Source: Microbacterium excoecariae (lineage in GTDB: Bacteria; Actinomycetota; Actinomycetes; Actinomycetales; Microbacteriaceae). From it: a stretch of DNA of 64,000 nt. This document shows positions 17,596-26,406 of this stretch, piece after piece (positions within the stretch are counted from its first letter, which is position 1; each line of letters opens with the position of its first letter). The notes beneath the pieces were generated by a model. That model saw only the letters and a list, made by a program, of their open reading frames with translations, ran no database searches and was not told the origin of the DNA. The position numbers and the translations under genes were made by a program. The stretch lies in NCBI RefSeq assembly GCF_011326725.1, contig NZ_JAANCO010000001.1, positions 1,649,115-1,713,114 of the forward strand. Direction: 5' to 3'.

Positions 17596-19296
17596 ATGAC
17601 CACCACCAAGACCGTCGTCGTCGTCGGCGGCGTCGCGGGCGGCATGAGCTTTGCCGCGCGGGCCCGGCGCCTGGACGAGAACGCCCACATCATCGTGCTC
17701 GAGCGGGGAGAGGACGTGTCGTACGCGAACTGCGGCCTTCCCTACTACGTCGGCGGCGAGATCGCCGACCGCGGCGCCCTGATCGTGCAGACGCCGGAGA
17801 GCCTGCGTGCCGCGCTCGCGCTCGACGTGCGCCCCCGCCACGAGGTCGTCTCCCTCGACGTCGCGGCGCGATCTTTGACGGCCGAAGGGCCGGACGGCCG
17901 CGTCGAGCTGTCGTACGACGAGCTCGTCCTCGCCCCGGGTGCCCTCGCGGCCCGCCCGCCGATCCCCGGGCTCGACTCGCCGCGCGTGAGCACGCTGCGC
18001 ACCGTTCCCGACGCCATCCGCCTCCGCGGCTGGGTCGAGGGCGGCGCCCGGCGCGCGGTCGTCCTGGGTGCCGGCTTCATCGGGGTCGAGGCGGCCGAGG
18101 CCCTGGCGCACGCCGGACTGGACGTCACGCTCGTCGAGCTGGCGGCGCACGTGCTTCCCCCGCTCGAATCCGAGCTCGCGGTGCGGGTGACGGACGAACT
18201 GGAGGCGCTCGGGATCCGTGTCGTCACGGGCGCCGGGGCGTCCGCCGTGCGCCACGGCGCCGAGGCGGATCAGGTCGAGCTCGCCACCGGCGAGCGCATC
18301 GACGCCGACCTCGTGGTCCTCTCGATCGGCGTGCGGCCCGACACGGGCTTCGCCGAGGAGGCGGGCGTCGCCGCCGAGCGCGGCGCGATCGTCGTCGACG
18401 AGCGGGGCCGCACGTCGGCCGCGCACGTCTGGGCCGTCGGAGACGCGACCCTCAGCGTCGACGCCGCCACGGGCGCGCGCCGTCCCGTCGCGCTGGCGGG
18501 GCCCGCCAACCGGGCCGGCCGCCTCGTGGCCGACAACATGCTGCGCCCCGAGAAGGCCCGCGCGATTCCCCAGCCCGTCGGCACCGCGATCGTCCGCGTG
18601 GGATCCCTGACTGCGGCGCTGACCGGCGCCAACCGCCAGGCGCTCGATACCGCGGGGATCGCCTACCGCACGCTGCACCTGCACCCCGCCCAGCACGCCG
18701 GCTACTTCCCCGGCGCCGAGCAGATCCATCTCCTCGTGCACATCGCGCGCGAGGGAGGCCGTCTCCTCGGGGCGCAGGCGGTGGGAACCGACGGCGTGGA
18801 CAAGCGGATCGATGTGCTCGCCACCGCGCTGCGCGCGGGATTCGCGGCCGAGGACCTCATCGACCTCGACCTGGCCTACTCGCCGCCCTACGGCCAGGCG
18901 AAGGATGCCGTGAACCACACGGGCCTCGTCGCGCAGAACGTCGCCGACGGCACGCTCCGCCTCTGGTACGCCGACGAGGTCGACGAGGTGCTCGAGAGCG
19001 CGCTCGTGCTCGACGTTCGGCGCGCGGACGAGTGGGTCACGGGGCACCTCCCCGGGGCGCTGCACGTCCCCCACACCGAGCTGCGCGATCGCCTCGACGA
19101 GGTGCGCGCCCAGGCCGCGGGCCGGCCCGTCCGCGTGATGTGCGCCTCGGGCGTGCGCTCCGCGATCGCCCACCGCGTGCTGACCCAGGCCGGCTTCGAC
19201 TCCGCGTCGCTGTCGGGCGGGTCGATCACGCTCCGCGACCACCTGCGCGCCGCGTCGCGCGAGCTGCTCACCAACGACGAAGGGATCCCCGCATGA
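17596..19296 (+). CDS. CoA-disulfide reductase-type flavoenzyme fused to rhodanese
   Basis: 566 residues. The N-terminal FAD/NAD(P)H pyridine nucleotide-disulfide oxidoreductase has GGVAGG near residue 11, the single redox Cys46 in SYANCGLPYY typical of CoA-disulfide reductases and Nox/Cdr enzymes, a second dinucleotide motif (VVLGAGFIGVEAAE), and a C-terminal dimerisation domain. Residues about 460-560 form a rhodanese domain with the active loop CASGVR (Cys516). Such fusions reduce CoA persulfide or disulfide and move sulfane sulfur. With the adjoining CstR-like repressor and its operator, a role in sulfide/persulfide detoxification is the best inference. Confidence 0.92.
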   Translation: MTTTKTVVVVGGVAGGMSFAARARRLDENAHIIVLERGEDVSYANCGLPYYVGGEIADRGALIVQTPESLRAALALDVRPRHEVVSLDVAARSLTAEGPDGRVELSYDELVLAPGALAARPPIPGLDSPRVSTLRTVPDAIRLRGWVEGGARRAVVLGAGFIGVEAAEALAHAGLDVTLVELAAHVLPPLESELAVRVTDELEALGIRVVTGAGASAVRHGAEADQVELATGERIDADLVVLSIGVRPDTGFAEEAGVAAERGAIVVDERGRTSAAHVWAVGDATLSVDAATGARRPVALAGPANRAGRLVADNMLRPEKARAIPQPVGTAIVRVGSLTAALTGANRQALDTAGIAYRTLHLHPAQHAGYFPGAEQIHLLVHIAREGGRLLGAQAVGTDGVDKRIDVLATALRAGFAAEDLIDLDLAYSPPYGQAKDAVNHTGLVAQNVADGTLRLWYADEVDEVLESALVLDVRRADEWVTGHLPGALHVPHTELRDRLDEVRAQAAGRPVRVMCASGVRSAIAHRVLTQAGFDSASLSGGSITLRDHLRAASRELLTNDEGIPA

Positions 19297-19565
19297 GCAC
19301 CACCGATTCCGAGGCGCGCCGCCGCATCGCGCTGCGCCTCAAGCGCGCCCGCGGCCAGCTCGACGCCGTGATCGCCGCCGTCGAAGAGGATCGGCCCTGC
19401 CGCGACGTCGTCACGCAGCTGTCGGCCGTGACGCACGCGCTCGACCGGGCGGGATTCGCCGTCGTGTCGACGGCCATGCGCGACTGCATGGTCGCGAATG
19501 AGGAGGGCACGGAACCGGAGCTGTCCGTCGACGAGCTCGAGAAGCTCTTCCTCACGCTGGCGTAA
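19293..19565 (+). CDS. CsoR-family repressor, CstR-like (persulfide sensor)
   Basis: 90-residue all-helical DUF156 repressor. It keeps Cys36 and Cys65, but the position matching the copper-ligand His of M. tuberculosis CsoR (residue 61) is Ala. A Cys pair without that His is the pattern of CstR, which senses persulfides through disulfide/polysulfide linkage, so copper sensing is unlikely. The start codon overlaps the reductase stop (ATGA). It should bind the palindrome at 17571-17586, giving autoregulation. The 3' end overlaps the convergent helR gene by 14 bp. Confidence 0.9.
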   Translation: MSTTDSEARRRIALRLKRARGQLDAVIAAVEEDRPCRDVVTQLSAVTHALDRAGFAVVSTAMRDCMVANEEGTEPELSVDELEKLFLTLA

Positions 19566-21717
19566 GAACCGGCTCCGCCTCCGAGGCGAGAATCCACAGC
19601 CGCTGGGTGGCGCGCGTCATGGCGACGTAGCGGTCCACCGCGCCGGCGATCCCCGTCCCCAGGCGGTCCGGGTCCACCAGCACGACCGCGTCGAACTCGA
19701 GGCCCTTCGCCTCGCGCGCCCGGATGACCCGGACGCGCGGGTGGCGGGGGGCCTCGTCGGCGCCGATGACGGCGAGCACGCCGGCCTCGTGGGCGTCCAG
19801 CCATTCACTCACGATGCGCCCGAGGTCGCTCCGCGCGCCGCGCGCCACGGGCTCGCCCGAGTCCCGCACGGAGCGCGGGACGTTCGCGTCGGGCAGCGCC
19901 TCGCGGATGGCACGCTCGGCGACGGACATGATCTCCGCCGGGGTGCGGTAGTTGATCGAGAGGCCGGTGGTGGCCATGCGGGTGATCCCCACGCGGCCGA
20001 GCCGGTCGTGCCACGACGAGGCGAACCCGTCCCTGGCCTGCGCGCGGTCGCCGACGATCGTGAAGCTCTTCGACGGGCAGCGGCGCACGAGCATCCGCCA
20101 CTCGGCGTCGGTGAGCTCCTGCGCCTCGTCGACCACGACGTGCGCGAACGGGCCCGCGAGCGCGTCGTGGTCGACGGTGGGGATCGCGCCGTCGTCCACG
20201 AGGCGCTCCTGCATGTCGGCGGCGGCGAGCATGAGCGAGACGCCTTCGCCGTCCTCGTCCGCGTCCGAGAGGTAGTCCACGACCGTCTCGATGCGCTCGC
20301 GTTCCGCCATGAGCGCCGCGCGCTGGGCGCTGCGGCGCTGGGCGAGGCCGGGGTCGCCGATGAGCTCGCGCGCCGCGTCGAGCAGCGGCAGGTCTGCGTC
20401 GGTCCAGCCGGATCCGCGCGGGCGGCGGAGCGCGCCCCGCTCGGCGCGATCGAGCCAGGGGGCCGCGCCCGCGAGGAGGTCCTCGTCGGCCCAGAGCGCC
20501 TCGACGAGGGCGGGCGGATCCAGGACGGGCCACACGGCGTCGAACGCGGCGCGCAGCTGGGGGTGGCTCGACAGCTCCCGGCGGGCCAGGTGCGGCGGCA
20601 TCTCGCCCACGCGCATCGCGAGCGACTCGAGCAGCTCCTCCCAGATCGCATCGCGGGCCTCGTTGTGCGGCGTGCCGTCCTCGCACGCCGAGATCGCCTG
20701 CTCCCAGTCCTCGGGCTCGATGTCGACATCGGCCCAGGAGGCCTGGATCACGACGTCCTCGTCGGGCGCGCGCTCGTAGCGCCGGACGACGTTCGCGATC
20801 GCCCGCTCGAGGTCGCCCGCGCCCTTCACGCGCCGCGCGACGTCGGACGCCTCCGGCACGGCGGACTCGCCCTCGGGGACGAGGCGCCGCATGGTCGCGA
20901 TCCGCACGCTGTCCTCGCCGAGGCTGGGCAGGACGTCGTCGACGTAGGAGAGATACGACTCGCCGGGGCCGACGAACAGCACTCCCCCGCCGCCCGACGA
21001 CGAGATGCGGGCGTCGGCGTAGAGCAGGTAGGCGGCGCGGTGGAGCGCGACGACGGTCTTGCCGGTGCCGGGGCCGCCGTCAACCACGAGCGCGTCGGCG
21101 GCCGGGGCGCGGATGATGGCGTCCTGGTCGGCCTGGATGGTCGCGAGCACGTCGCGCATCGCGGGACCCCGGGCCGCCGACAGGGCGCGGATGAAGGCGC
21201 TCTGGTCGTCGAGCGCCGGTCGCGCATCGCCGCCGTCCGGGGCGAAGACCTCGTCCCAGTAGTCCACGACGCGGCCGCCCGCCCAGCGGTACCGCCGGCG
21301 CGCCGCGAGCCCCATCGGCTGCGCGTGGGTCGCGCCGAAGAACGGCTCGGCCGCGGGCGCGCGCCAGTCGACGAGGAGGCGCCGCCCGTCCGGGTCCGTC
21401 AGGCCAATGCGGCCGATGTAGAGCGGATCCCCGCCCTCCGGTTCGATGCGCCCGAGGCAGAGGTCGCGCCCGTAGCGCTCGAGGACCCCGAGGCGCGCGG
21501 AGAGCTGATGGATCTCGATGTCGCGGTCCATGGCGCTCTGGCCATCGCGCCCGCCCGATCGGCGCGCGGCCGCCAGGCGGCGCTCGGCGTCCCGGCGCCG
21601 GCCCTCGAGCGCGCGGGCGATGCGCGCGAAGTGCTCCTCGTCGGGGCCGATGTCGGCGGCGCCCGTTTTGTGGGCGAGCTCGGCGGGCAGGTGGAACGAG
21701 GCGCCGGGGGAAGTCAC
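19552..21717 (-). CDS. helR: HelD/HelR-type RNA polymerase-recycling ATPase
   Basis: 721-residue superfamily I (UvrD/Rep-like) motor of the HelD group. An N-terminal coiled-coil segment (about 25-85) precedes DWRAPAAEPFFGA, a family signature. Walker A GGPGTGKT (214-221), Walker B VVDEAQELTDAEW, the NYRTPAEIM motif, and C-terminal helicase motifs (REAKGLEFDAVVL, YVAMTRATQRLWIL) are intact. Actinobacterial HelR removes stalled or rifampicin-bound RNA polymerase from DNA; rifamycin tolerance here is inference. The GTG start has GGGGGA upstream. Confidence 0.85.
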   Translation of the reverse strand: MTSPGASFHLPAELAHKTGAADIGPDEEHFARIARALEGRRRDAERRLAAARRSGGRDGQSAMDRDIEIHQLSARLGVLERYGRDLCLGRIEPEGGDPLYIGRIGLTDPDGRRLLVDWRAPAAEPFFGATHAQPMGLAARRRYRWAGGRVVDYWDEVFAPDGGDARPALDDQSAFIRALSAARGPAMRDVLATIQADQDAIIRAPAADALVVDGGPGTGKTVVALHRAAYLLYADARISSSGGGGVLFVGPGESYLSYVDDVLPSLGEDSVRIATMRRLVPEGESAVPEASDVARRVKGAGDLERAIANVVRRYERAPDEDVVIQASWADVDIEPEDWEQAISACEDGTPHNEARDAIWEELLESLAMRVGEMPPHLARRELSSHPQLRAAFDAVWPVLDPPALVEALWADEDLLAGAAPWLDRAERGALRRPRGSGWTDADLPLLDAARELIGDPGLAQRRSAQRAALMAERERIETVVDYLSDADEDGEGVSLMLAAADMQERLVDDGAIPTVDHDALAGPFAHVVVDEAQELTDAEWRMLVRRCPSKSFTIVGDRAQARDGFASSWHDRLGRVGITRMATTGLSINYRTPAEIMSVAERAIREALPDANVPRSVRDSGEPVARGARSDLGRIVSEWLDAHEAGVLAVIGADEAPRHPRVRVIRAREAKGLEFDAVVLVDPDRLGTGIAGAVDRYVAMTRATQRLWILASEAEPVLTPA

Positions 21718-21796
21718 GATCCCCCATTGTGCGCCATCGCCGGCCGGCGCGGCTGGCCGCGCGCTGAGCCGCGCGCGTCTCGGGCAGGATGGGGGG

Positions 21797-23287
21797 ATGA
21801 CCAACGCCGACCCGCGCGCCGCCCGCCGCGCCGACGAGGAGCTCGACGAGTTCCAGAGCGCCGAGCGCCACCCCGAGTACCGTGTGGACCTCGAGCGGAT
21901 CCGCTTCTCCCCGTTCTTCTCCCGGCTGTCCGCCGTGACGCAGGTGATCTCGCAGACGGGCGCGGGGCTCGCGGTGCACAACCGCCTCACCCACTCGGTC
22001 AAGGTCGCGGCGGTCGCGCGCGCCATCGCGGTGCACCTGTCCACCGACCAGGGCGAGACGGGCCGCGCGGTCGCGGACCTCGGCGGCTGCCACCCCGTCG
22101 TCGTCCAGGCCGCCGCCAGCGCGCACGACCTCGGCCACCCGCCCTTCGGGCACCTCGGGGAGCAGACCCTCGACCGCATCGCGCGCGAGAAGTTCCGCCT
22201 CGCGGAGGGGTTCGAGGGCAACGCGCAGACCTTCCGGATCCTCACCCGCCTCGACGAGCACGATCAGCCGGGCGTCGGCCTGAACCTCACGGCGGCCGTG
22301 CGCGCGGCGGTCCTGAAGTACCCCTGGCTGCGCGGGCACGGCGGCGGGCGGCGCGGCGGGTCCCGGAAGTTCTCCGCCTACGTCACCGACGTCGACGACA
22401 TGCGGGGCGCGCTCGCGGCGTACCCCCTGATCGAGGAGGGCCAGCAGACGATCGAGTGCTCGATCATGGACATTGCCGACGACATTGCCTATTCGCTGCA
22501 CGACCTCGACGACTTCTACCGGGCCGGCCTCCTCAACCAGGCCACGATCTCCTCGGAGTTCCGGGCGTGGCGGCGCGACCTCACGGAGCTCCGCGCGCTC
22601 GACGCGCCCGCCCTCGCGATCGCGAATCGCTCCCCCGGCCACGCGCTGGAGCTGCTGTGGCGCCGGCTCGAGGCCAGGGATCCGTGGATCGCGGACCCCG
22701 ACGCCTTCGAGCGCGCCGTCGCGAAGGTCACGGAGGAGGTCGTCGACGGGCTCCTCGCCGTGCCATTCGACGGCTCGCTCGCCTCGGAGCGCGCGCTCGC
22801 GGGGTTCACGTCGGAGTGGATCGCGCACCTCCAGGCGTCCGTCTTCGTCACGCGCGAGCCCGACGCACGCTCGGGCCACGTGAGCCTGGACCGGAGGGCG
22901 TGGCACGAGGTGGCGGTGCTGAAGTTCCTCCACGAGCGGTTCATCCTCGACCGCCCGGACCTCGCCGTGTATCAGCGGGGCCAGGCGAGCGTCCTCGAGC
23001 GGCTCGTGGACGGGTTCGCGGCGTGGATCGACGACGCGCACGACGTCCGGCGCGCGCCGCGGCGGCTGATCGACTTCGTCGACCTCGCGACGGAGGACTA
23101 CCTGCGCGTCAAGCGCGAGAGCCCCGACCTCATCGACGTCACGAGCGAGGAGGAGATCCGCCGCCGGGCGACCGGGCGCGGCGTCATCGACTACGTCGCC
23201 TCGCTGACCGACGCGCAGGCCACGTCGCTCGACGGCCTCCTCGTCGGCCAGACGGAACGCCTCTGGGACGCCGGCCAGGGCCTCTGA
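21797..23287 (+). CDS. dgt: Deoxyguanosinetriphosphate triphosphohydrolase (dGTPase)
   Basis: 496-residue HD-domain phosphohydrolase that converts dGTP, or other dNTPs, to the nucleoside and triphosphate. Metal ligands are H66 (in NRLTHS), H110-D111 (AHDLGHPPFGH) and a distal Asp in MDIADDIAYSLHD. FSRLSAVTQV is another family stretch. The ATG is preceded by a GGATGGGGGG ribosome binding site. It is divergent from helR across 79 bp and convergent with the LLM gene. Confidence 0.93.
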   Translation: MTNADPRAARRADEELDEFQSAERHPEYRVDLERIRFSPFFSRLSAVTQVISQTGAGLAVHNRLTHSVKVAAVARAIAVHLSTDQGETGRAVADLGGCHPVVVQAAASAHDLGHPPFGHLGEQTLDRIAREKFRLAEGFEGNAQTFRILTRLDEHDQPGVGLNLTAAVRAAVLKYPWLRGHGGGRRGGSRKFSAYVTDVDDMRGALAAYPLIEEGQQTIECSIMDIADDIAYSLHDLDDFYRAGLLNQATISSEFRAWRRDLTELRALDAPALAIANRSPGHALELLWRRLEARDPWIADPDAFERAVAKVTEEVVDGLLAVPFDGSLASERALAGFTSEWIAHLQASVFVTREPDARSGHVSLDRRAWHEVAVLKFLHERFILDRPDLAVYQRGQASVLERLVDGFAAWIDDAHDVRRAPRRLIDFVDLATEDYLRVKRESPDLIDVTSEEEIRRRATGRGVIDYVASLTDAQATSLDGLLVGQTERLWDAGQGL

Positions 23288-23303
23288 CCGGCGCCCCGCG
23301 CGC

Positions 23304-24326
23304 TTAGCGCCAGCCCAGCGCGGGCGCGACGTGCGTGAGGATCGACTCGATGACGTGCGCGTTGTAGTCGACGCCGAGCTGGTTGGGGACGGTCAGCAGC
23401 AGCGTGTCCGCCTCGGCGATGGCCTCGTCGTGGCGGAGCTGCTCGACGAGCGCGTCGGGCTCGTCGGCGTAGGAGCGGCCGAAGATCGCGCGGGTCTTCT
23501 CGTCGATGTGGCCGATCTGGTCCTCCGTGTCGCCGCCGAGGAAGTAGCGGCGGTCGGTGTCGTTCGTGATCGCGAAGATCGAGCGCGACACGGAGGTGCG
23601 CGGCGAGAAGCCGTGGTCGTGCGTCGCCCACTCCTCCGCGTAGGCGCGCAGCTGCTTCGCCTGCTGGACGTGGAACGGCTCGCCCGTCTCGTCGTTCTTG
23701 AGCGTCGAGCTCATGAGATTCATGCCCTGCTGCGCCGCCCAGCGCGCGGTGGCGTCGGATCCGGCGCCCCACCAGATGCGCTCGCGCAGGCCCTCGCTGT
23801 GCGGCTCGAGCCGCAGCATTCCCGGCGGGTTCGGGAACATGGGTCGAGGGTTCGGCTCCGCGAAGCCGCGGCCCTCGAGGAGCTGCAGGAAGAGCTCGGT
23901 CTTCTGGCGCGCCGCGGCCTCGCCCTGCGGGTCGTCCTCGGCCGCGCCGTAGCCGAAGTACTTCCAGCCGTCGATGACCTGCTCGGGTGAGCCCCGCGAG
24001 ACGCCGAGCTGCAGGCGGCCGTCCGAGATGAGGTCGGCGGCGCCCGCGTCCTCGACCATGTACATCGGATTCTCGTACCGCATGTCGATGACGCCGGTGC
24101 CGAGCTCGATGCGGCTCGTCTTCGCGCCCGCCGCGGCGAGCAGCGGGAACGGCGAGGCGAGCTGGCGCGCGAAGTGGTGCACGCGGAAGTAGGCGCCGTC
24201 GGCGCCCAGATCCTCCGCCGCCTGCGCGAGGTCGATGGACTGGTGCAGCACGTCGCTCGCCGACCGCGTCCCCGACTGCGGGTGCGGCGTCCAGTGCCCG
24301 AAGGACAGGAACCCGATCTTCTTCAT
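23304..24326 (-). CDS. LLM class flavin-dependent oxidoreductase
   Basis: 340-residue luciferase-like (beta/alpha)8 protein. LGVSRGSPEQVIDGW and IELGTGVIDMRYENP are typical of F420- or FMN-dependent monooxygenases of this class. The substrate and cofactor cannot be decided from sequence alone. The start MKKIGFLSFGHW matches the usual first beta strand; six more codons are open upstream but look non-homologous. It lies 34 bp downstream of the SGNH hydrolase gene on the same strand and could be cotranscribed. Confidence 0.9.
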   Translation of the reverse strand: MKKIGFLSFGHWTPHPQSGTRSASDVLHQSIDLAQAAEDLGADGAYFRVHHFARQLASPFPLLAAAGAKTSRIELGTGVIDMRYENPMYMVEDAGAADLISDGRLQLGVSRGSPEQVIDGWKYFGYGAAEDDPQGEAAARQKTELFLQLLEGRGFAEPNPRPMFPNPPGMLRLEPHSEGLRERIWWGAGSDATARWAAQQGMNLMSSTLKNDETGEPFHVQQAKQLRAYAEEWATHDHGFSPRTSVSRSIFAITNDTDRRYFLGGDTEDQIGHIDEKTRAIFGRSYADEPDALVEQLRHDEAIAEADTLLLTVPNQLGVDYNAHVIESILTHVAPALGWR

Positions 24327-24360
24327 GCATCCATTCTGACGCATAAACTTCGGGCTGGGG

Positions 24361-25131
24361 TCACGCGGTCTCCGGGAGGTGCGGCGGCACGCGGAGCCAG
24401 TCGGGGATCTTCGCGCTGCGGCCGTCCCCCGACGACGTTCCCGTCAGGCGCCGGCGGATCCACGGCACGACGTGCGCGCGGTAGTAGTCGCGGTTGTCCA
24501 GATGCGCGCCCGCGCCCTCTGGCAGGGACCACCAAGCCGGCGGCGCCTGCTCCCCCACGGCTTCGAGAACGCGCGCCGCGACGCGGTGGTGCCCGCGGAC
24601 GTTCATGTGGAGCCGGTCGGGCGACCAGTACGCCGGCTCGCGGAGGGAGGCGTCCGTCCAGTTGATCGCCCAGACGATGCCGGTGCGCCCGCGCAGGCGG
24701 GCGGTCACGGCGCGCGTCAGCTCGTCGCCGCGGCGCCGGATCACGCGCGACAGCGGCAGGCCGCCCGACGGATCCGCCCCGGCGAGCAGGATGGGCACGA
24801 CCCCTTCGGCGGCGCACCGCGCCGCGACATGGACGAACGCGTCGACGACGCGATCGATCGAGCGGCCCGGGCGGAGCATGTCGTTGCCGCCGCCGTTGAA
24901 CGACAGGTGCGTCGGGCGCAGGGCGAGCGCCGGCTCGAGCTGCTCGTCGACGACCGGCCACGCGAGCTTGCCGCGGATCGCGAGGTTCGCGTAGTCGATC
25001 GCCTCGCCCCGCGAGGTTGCCCACCCCTCGGCCGCGAGGTCGGCCCATCCCCGGGGCGTCCCGTCCGGGCGCTCGTCGCCGACGCCCTCCGTGAAGGAAT
25101 CGCCGATCGCCACATATCGCACACTCGTCAC
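24361..25131 (-). CDS. SGNH/GDSL-family hydrolase
   Basis: 256 residues. Block I is IGDSFTEGVGD with the nucleophilic Ser, the block III Asn is in FNGGGNDML, and block V DRLHMN holds the catalytic Asp and His. This gives a cytosolic esterase or lipase-like acylhydrolase with unknown substrate. No signal peptide is seen. The GTG start has AGGATGG seven bases upstream. The C-terminal 40 residues are an extension common in actinobacterial members. Confidence 0.9.
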   Translation of the reverse strand: MTSVRYVAIGDSFTEGVGDERPDGTPRGWADLAAEGWATSRGEAIDYANLAIRGKLAWPVVDEQLEPALALRPTHLSFNGGGNDMLRPGRSIDRVVDAFVHVAARCAAEGVVPILLAGADPSGGLPLSRVIRRRGDELTRAVTARLRGRTGIVWAINWTDASLREPAYWSPDRLHMNVRGHHRVAARVLEAVGEQAPPAWWSLPEGAGAHLDNRDYYRAHVVPWIRRRLTGTSSGDGRSAKIPDWLRVPPHLPETA

Positions 25132-25279
25132 GGATCCATCCTAGGAACCTCCCGCGGCGCGGGCGCGGGCGCGGCCTCGTCCGATAAGGGCCGCGACCAC
25201 CGCCGGAGCGCCTGTGTGGTTGCGCTCGCTACGCGCGCCTCGGTTATCCGCGATGCAGTGATCGCGTGGGGTCGAGAGG

Positions 25280-25699
25280 TCAGGGTGAGGCCGAATCCTG
25301 CAGCGCTCCCCCGCCATAGCGTGCGATGCCCTGCACGATCGGGTCGGTGACGTCGCGGAGACCGTCTTCTGCCGCTGCTTCACCCGCGTGCGCACCGCTC
25401 TCGGCGAGACGCTGGATGAGCGCCTGCTTCGCAGCCGACCGATCGGCGCCAGCGGGCAATTCGAACGCGAGCACGTCGAAGTCGCGCTCGTCGTAGCGTG
25501 GGACGGTTGCTCGCACGCGGGCGAGACGAGGGTCCTCGCTCTCGACGTGCAAATATGCGCGAAGCTCGGGGTCAAAGCCTGCGCCGCCGATGTATGCGAT
25601 GGCCCGCGTATCGACGTCGATCAACACGTAGAGCGAGGATCGGGTGGGTTGCACGTGACCGCGACGAACTGAGATGACGCGCGGAGCGCTCGGATCCAT
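25280..25699 (-). CDS. Hypothetical protein with a GIY-YIG-like fold
   Basis: 139 residues. SLYVLIDVDTRAIAYIGGAG (22-41) matches the two motifs of GIY-YIG nucleases (LYV 23-25 and YIG 36-38). An R-x3-H follows (R47, H51), the usual second-half pattern. The helix that should supply the metal-binding Glu reads AAKQALIQRL, so that Glu seems replaced, as in uncharacterised COG3680-type relatives. A degenerate nuclease or nucleic-acid-binding protein is possible; this is remote similarity by eye only. A 26-bp palindrome abuts its likely -10. Confidence 0.65.
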   Translation of the reverse strand: MDPSAPRVISVRRGHVQPTRSSLYVLIDVDTRAIAYIGGAGFDPELRAYLHVESEDPRLARVRATVPRYDERDFDVLAFELPAGADRSAAKQALIQRLAESGAHAGEAAAEDGLRDVTDPIVQGIARYGGGALQDSASP

Positions 25700-25705
25700 T
25701 CGGCA

Positions 25706-25738
25706 ACTCTATGGCCTCGCCCCGCGCGGGGCGAGGCC
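25706..25738 (-). promoter_or_regulatory. 26-bp perfect palindrome next to a -10
   Basis: Arms GGCCTCGCCCCGC (25713-25725) and GCGGGGCGAGGCC (25726-25738) form a gapless perfect palindrome. On the minus strand TAGAGT (25706-25711) follows it directly and lies seven bases before the ATG of the GIY-YIG-like gene. No gene ends in this divergent gap, so a terminator has nothing to stop. An operator covering the -35 region, or an attenuating hairpin, is more likely. Confidence 0.45.
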
Positions 25739-25827
25739 GTGTTGCGGGCGCTCGCGGTGCTCGATAGCGTGCGTCGCGGCGAGCGTGATCCGCGCGCTCT
25801 ATCTACTCGACGGGGAGGCTCTGGCCC

Positions 25828-26298
25828 GTGAAAAACCTCGTTCGCAGGAGCTGCGTCGTCGCTCTTGCCGCGCTTCTTACGCTCAGTGGATGCGCGTCGC
25901 GAGACTCGGAGGTTCCCTCGGGAGGCGTGATCCAGGTGGCCGTCGCAGAGACGTGCGAAGCGGGCGCTTCAGCCCGCTGCGTCGCCGTGAATGAGGAGCA
26001 TGTCCTGGTGGCTGACGGTGCTTTCCGGGACGTCGAGGTGAAGGCGGTGAGCGAACCAGGCGACGAGCAGGAGAACACGCTCACGCTCGAGTTGACGCAG
26101 AACGGCGTCGCGGTGCTCGAGACGTCGACGATCACGGTCAGTGAGGCCGGCGAGGGCTCGCGCCTGCTGATGAAGGTCGGCGACGCCGTGATTTCCGCCG
26201 TGCGGGTCATGGAGCCTCTACACGGCGAGCAACTCATTATGCGCCTTCCCGACGGCCTCGATGCGAGCGCGATCGCGGACGAGATTCGTCGGCAGTGA
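25828..26298 (+). CDS. Lipoprotein with a SecDF P1-head-like domain
   Basis: 156 residues. A basic start and hydrophobic core end in the lipobox LSGC (Cys22), so it should be lipid-anchored outside the membrane. The C-terminal half resembles the P1 head subdomain of SecD: an NTLTLELTQNGV strand pair, then GSRLLMKVGDAVISAVRVMEP, corresponding to the SecD pattern G-x-RLAIVxDG-x-VISAPVIxEP, and a final helix ASAIADEIRRQ. It is not SecD because membrane segments are absent. Function is unknown. The GTG start has GGGGAGG upstream. Single gene. Confidence 0.75.
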   Translation: MKNLVRRSCVVALAALLTLSGCASRDSEVPSGGVIQVAVAETCEAGASARCVAVNEEHVLVADGAFRDVEVKAVSEPGDEQENTLTLELTQNGVAVLETSTITVSEAGEGSRLLMKVGDAVISAVRVMEPLHGEQLIMRLPDGLDASAIADEIRRQ

Positions 26299-26318
26299 GT
26301 CGCGGTGCGCCGAGGAGA

Positions 26319-26356
26319 TGACCCACATCCTCGATCGGACGCGGCAATGTGGGTCA
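26319..26356. terminator. Bidirectional terminator candidate
   Basis: TGACCCACAT (26319-26328) and ATGTGGGTCA (26347-26356) form a perfect 10-bp stem with an 18-base loop between the convergent lipoprotein and MFS genes. The long loop and lack of a T-run make it weak, but the position is right. Confidence 0.45.
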
Positions 26357-26406
26357 CTCGCGAGGCACTCACGGGAGGCGGTCGCGAACGGAGTGAGCAG
26401 CGCGGC

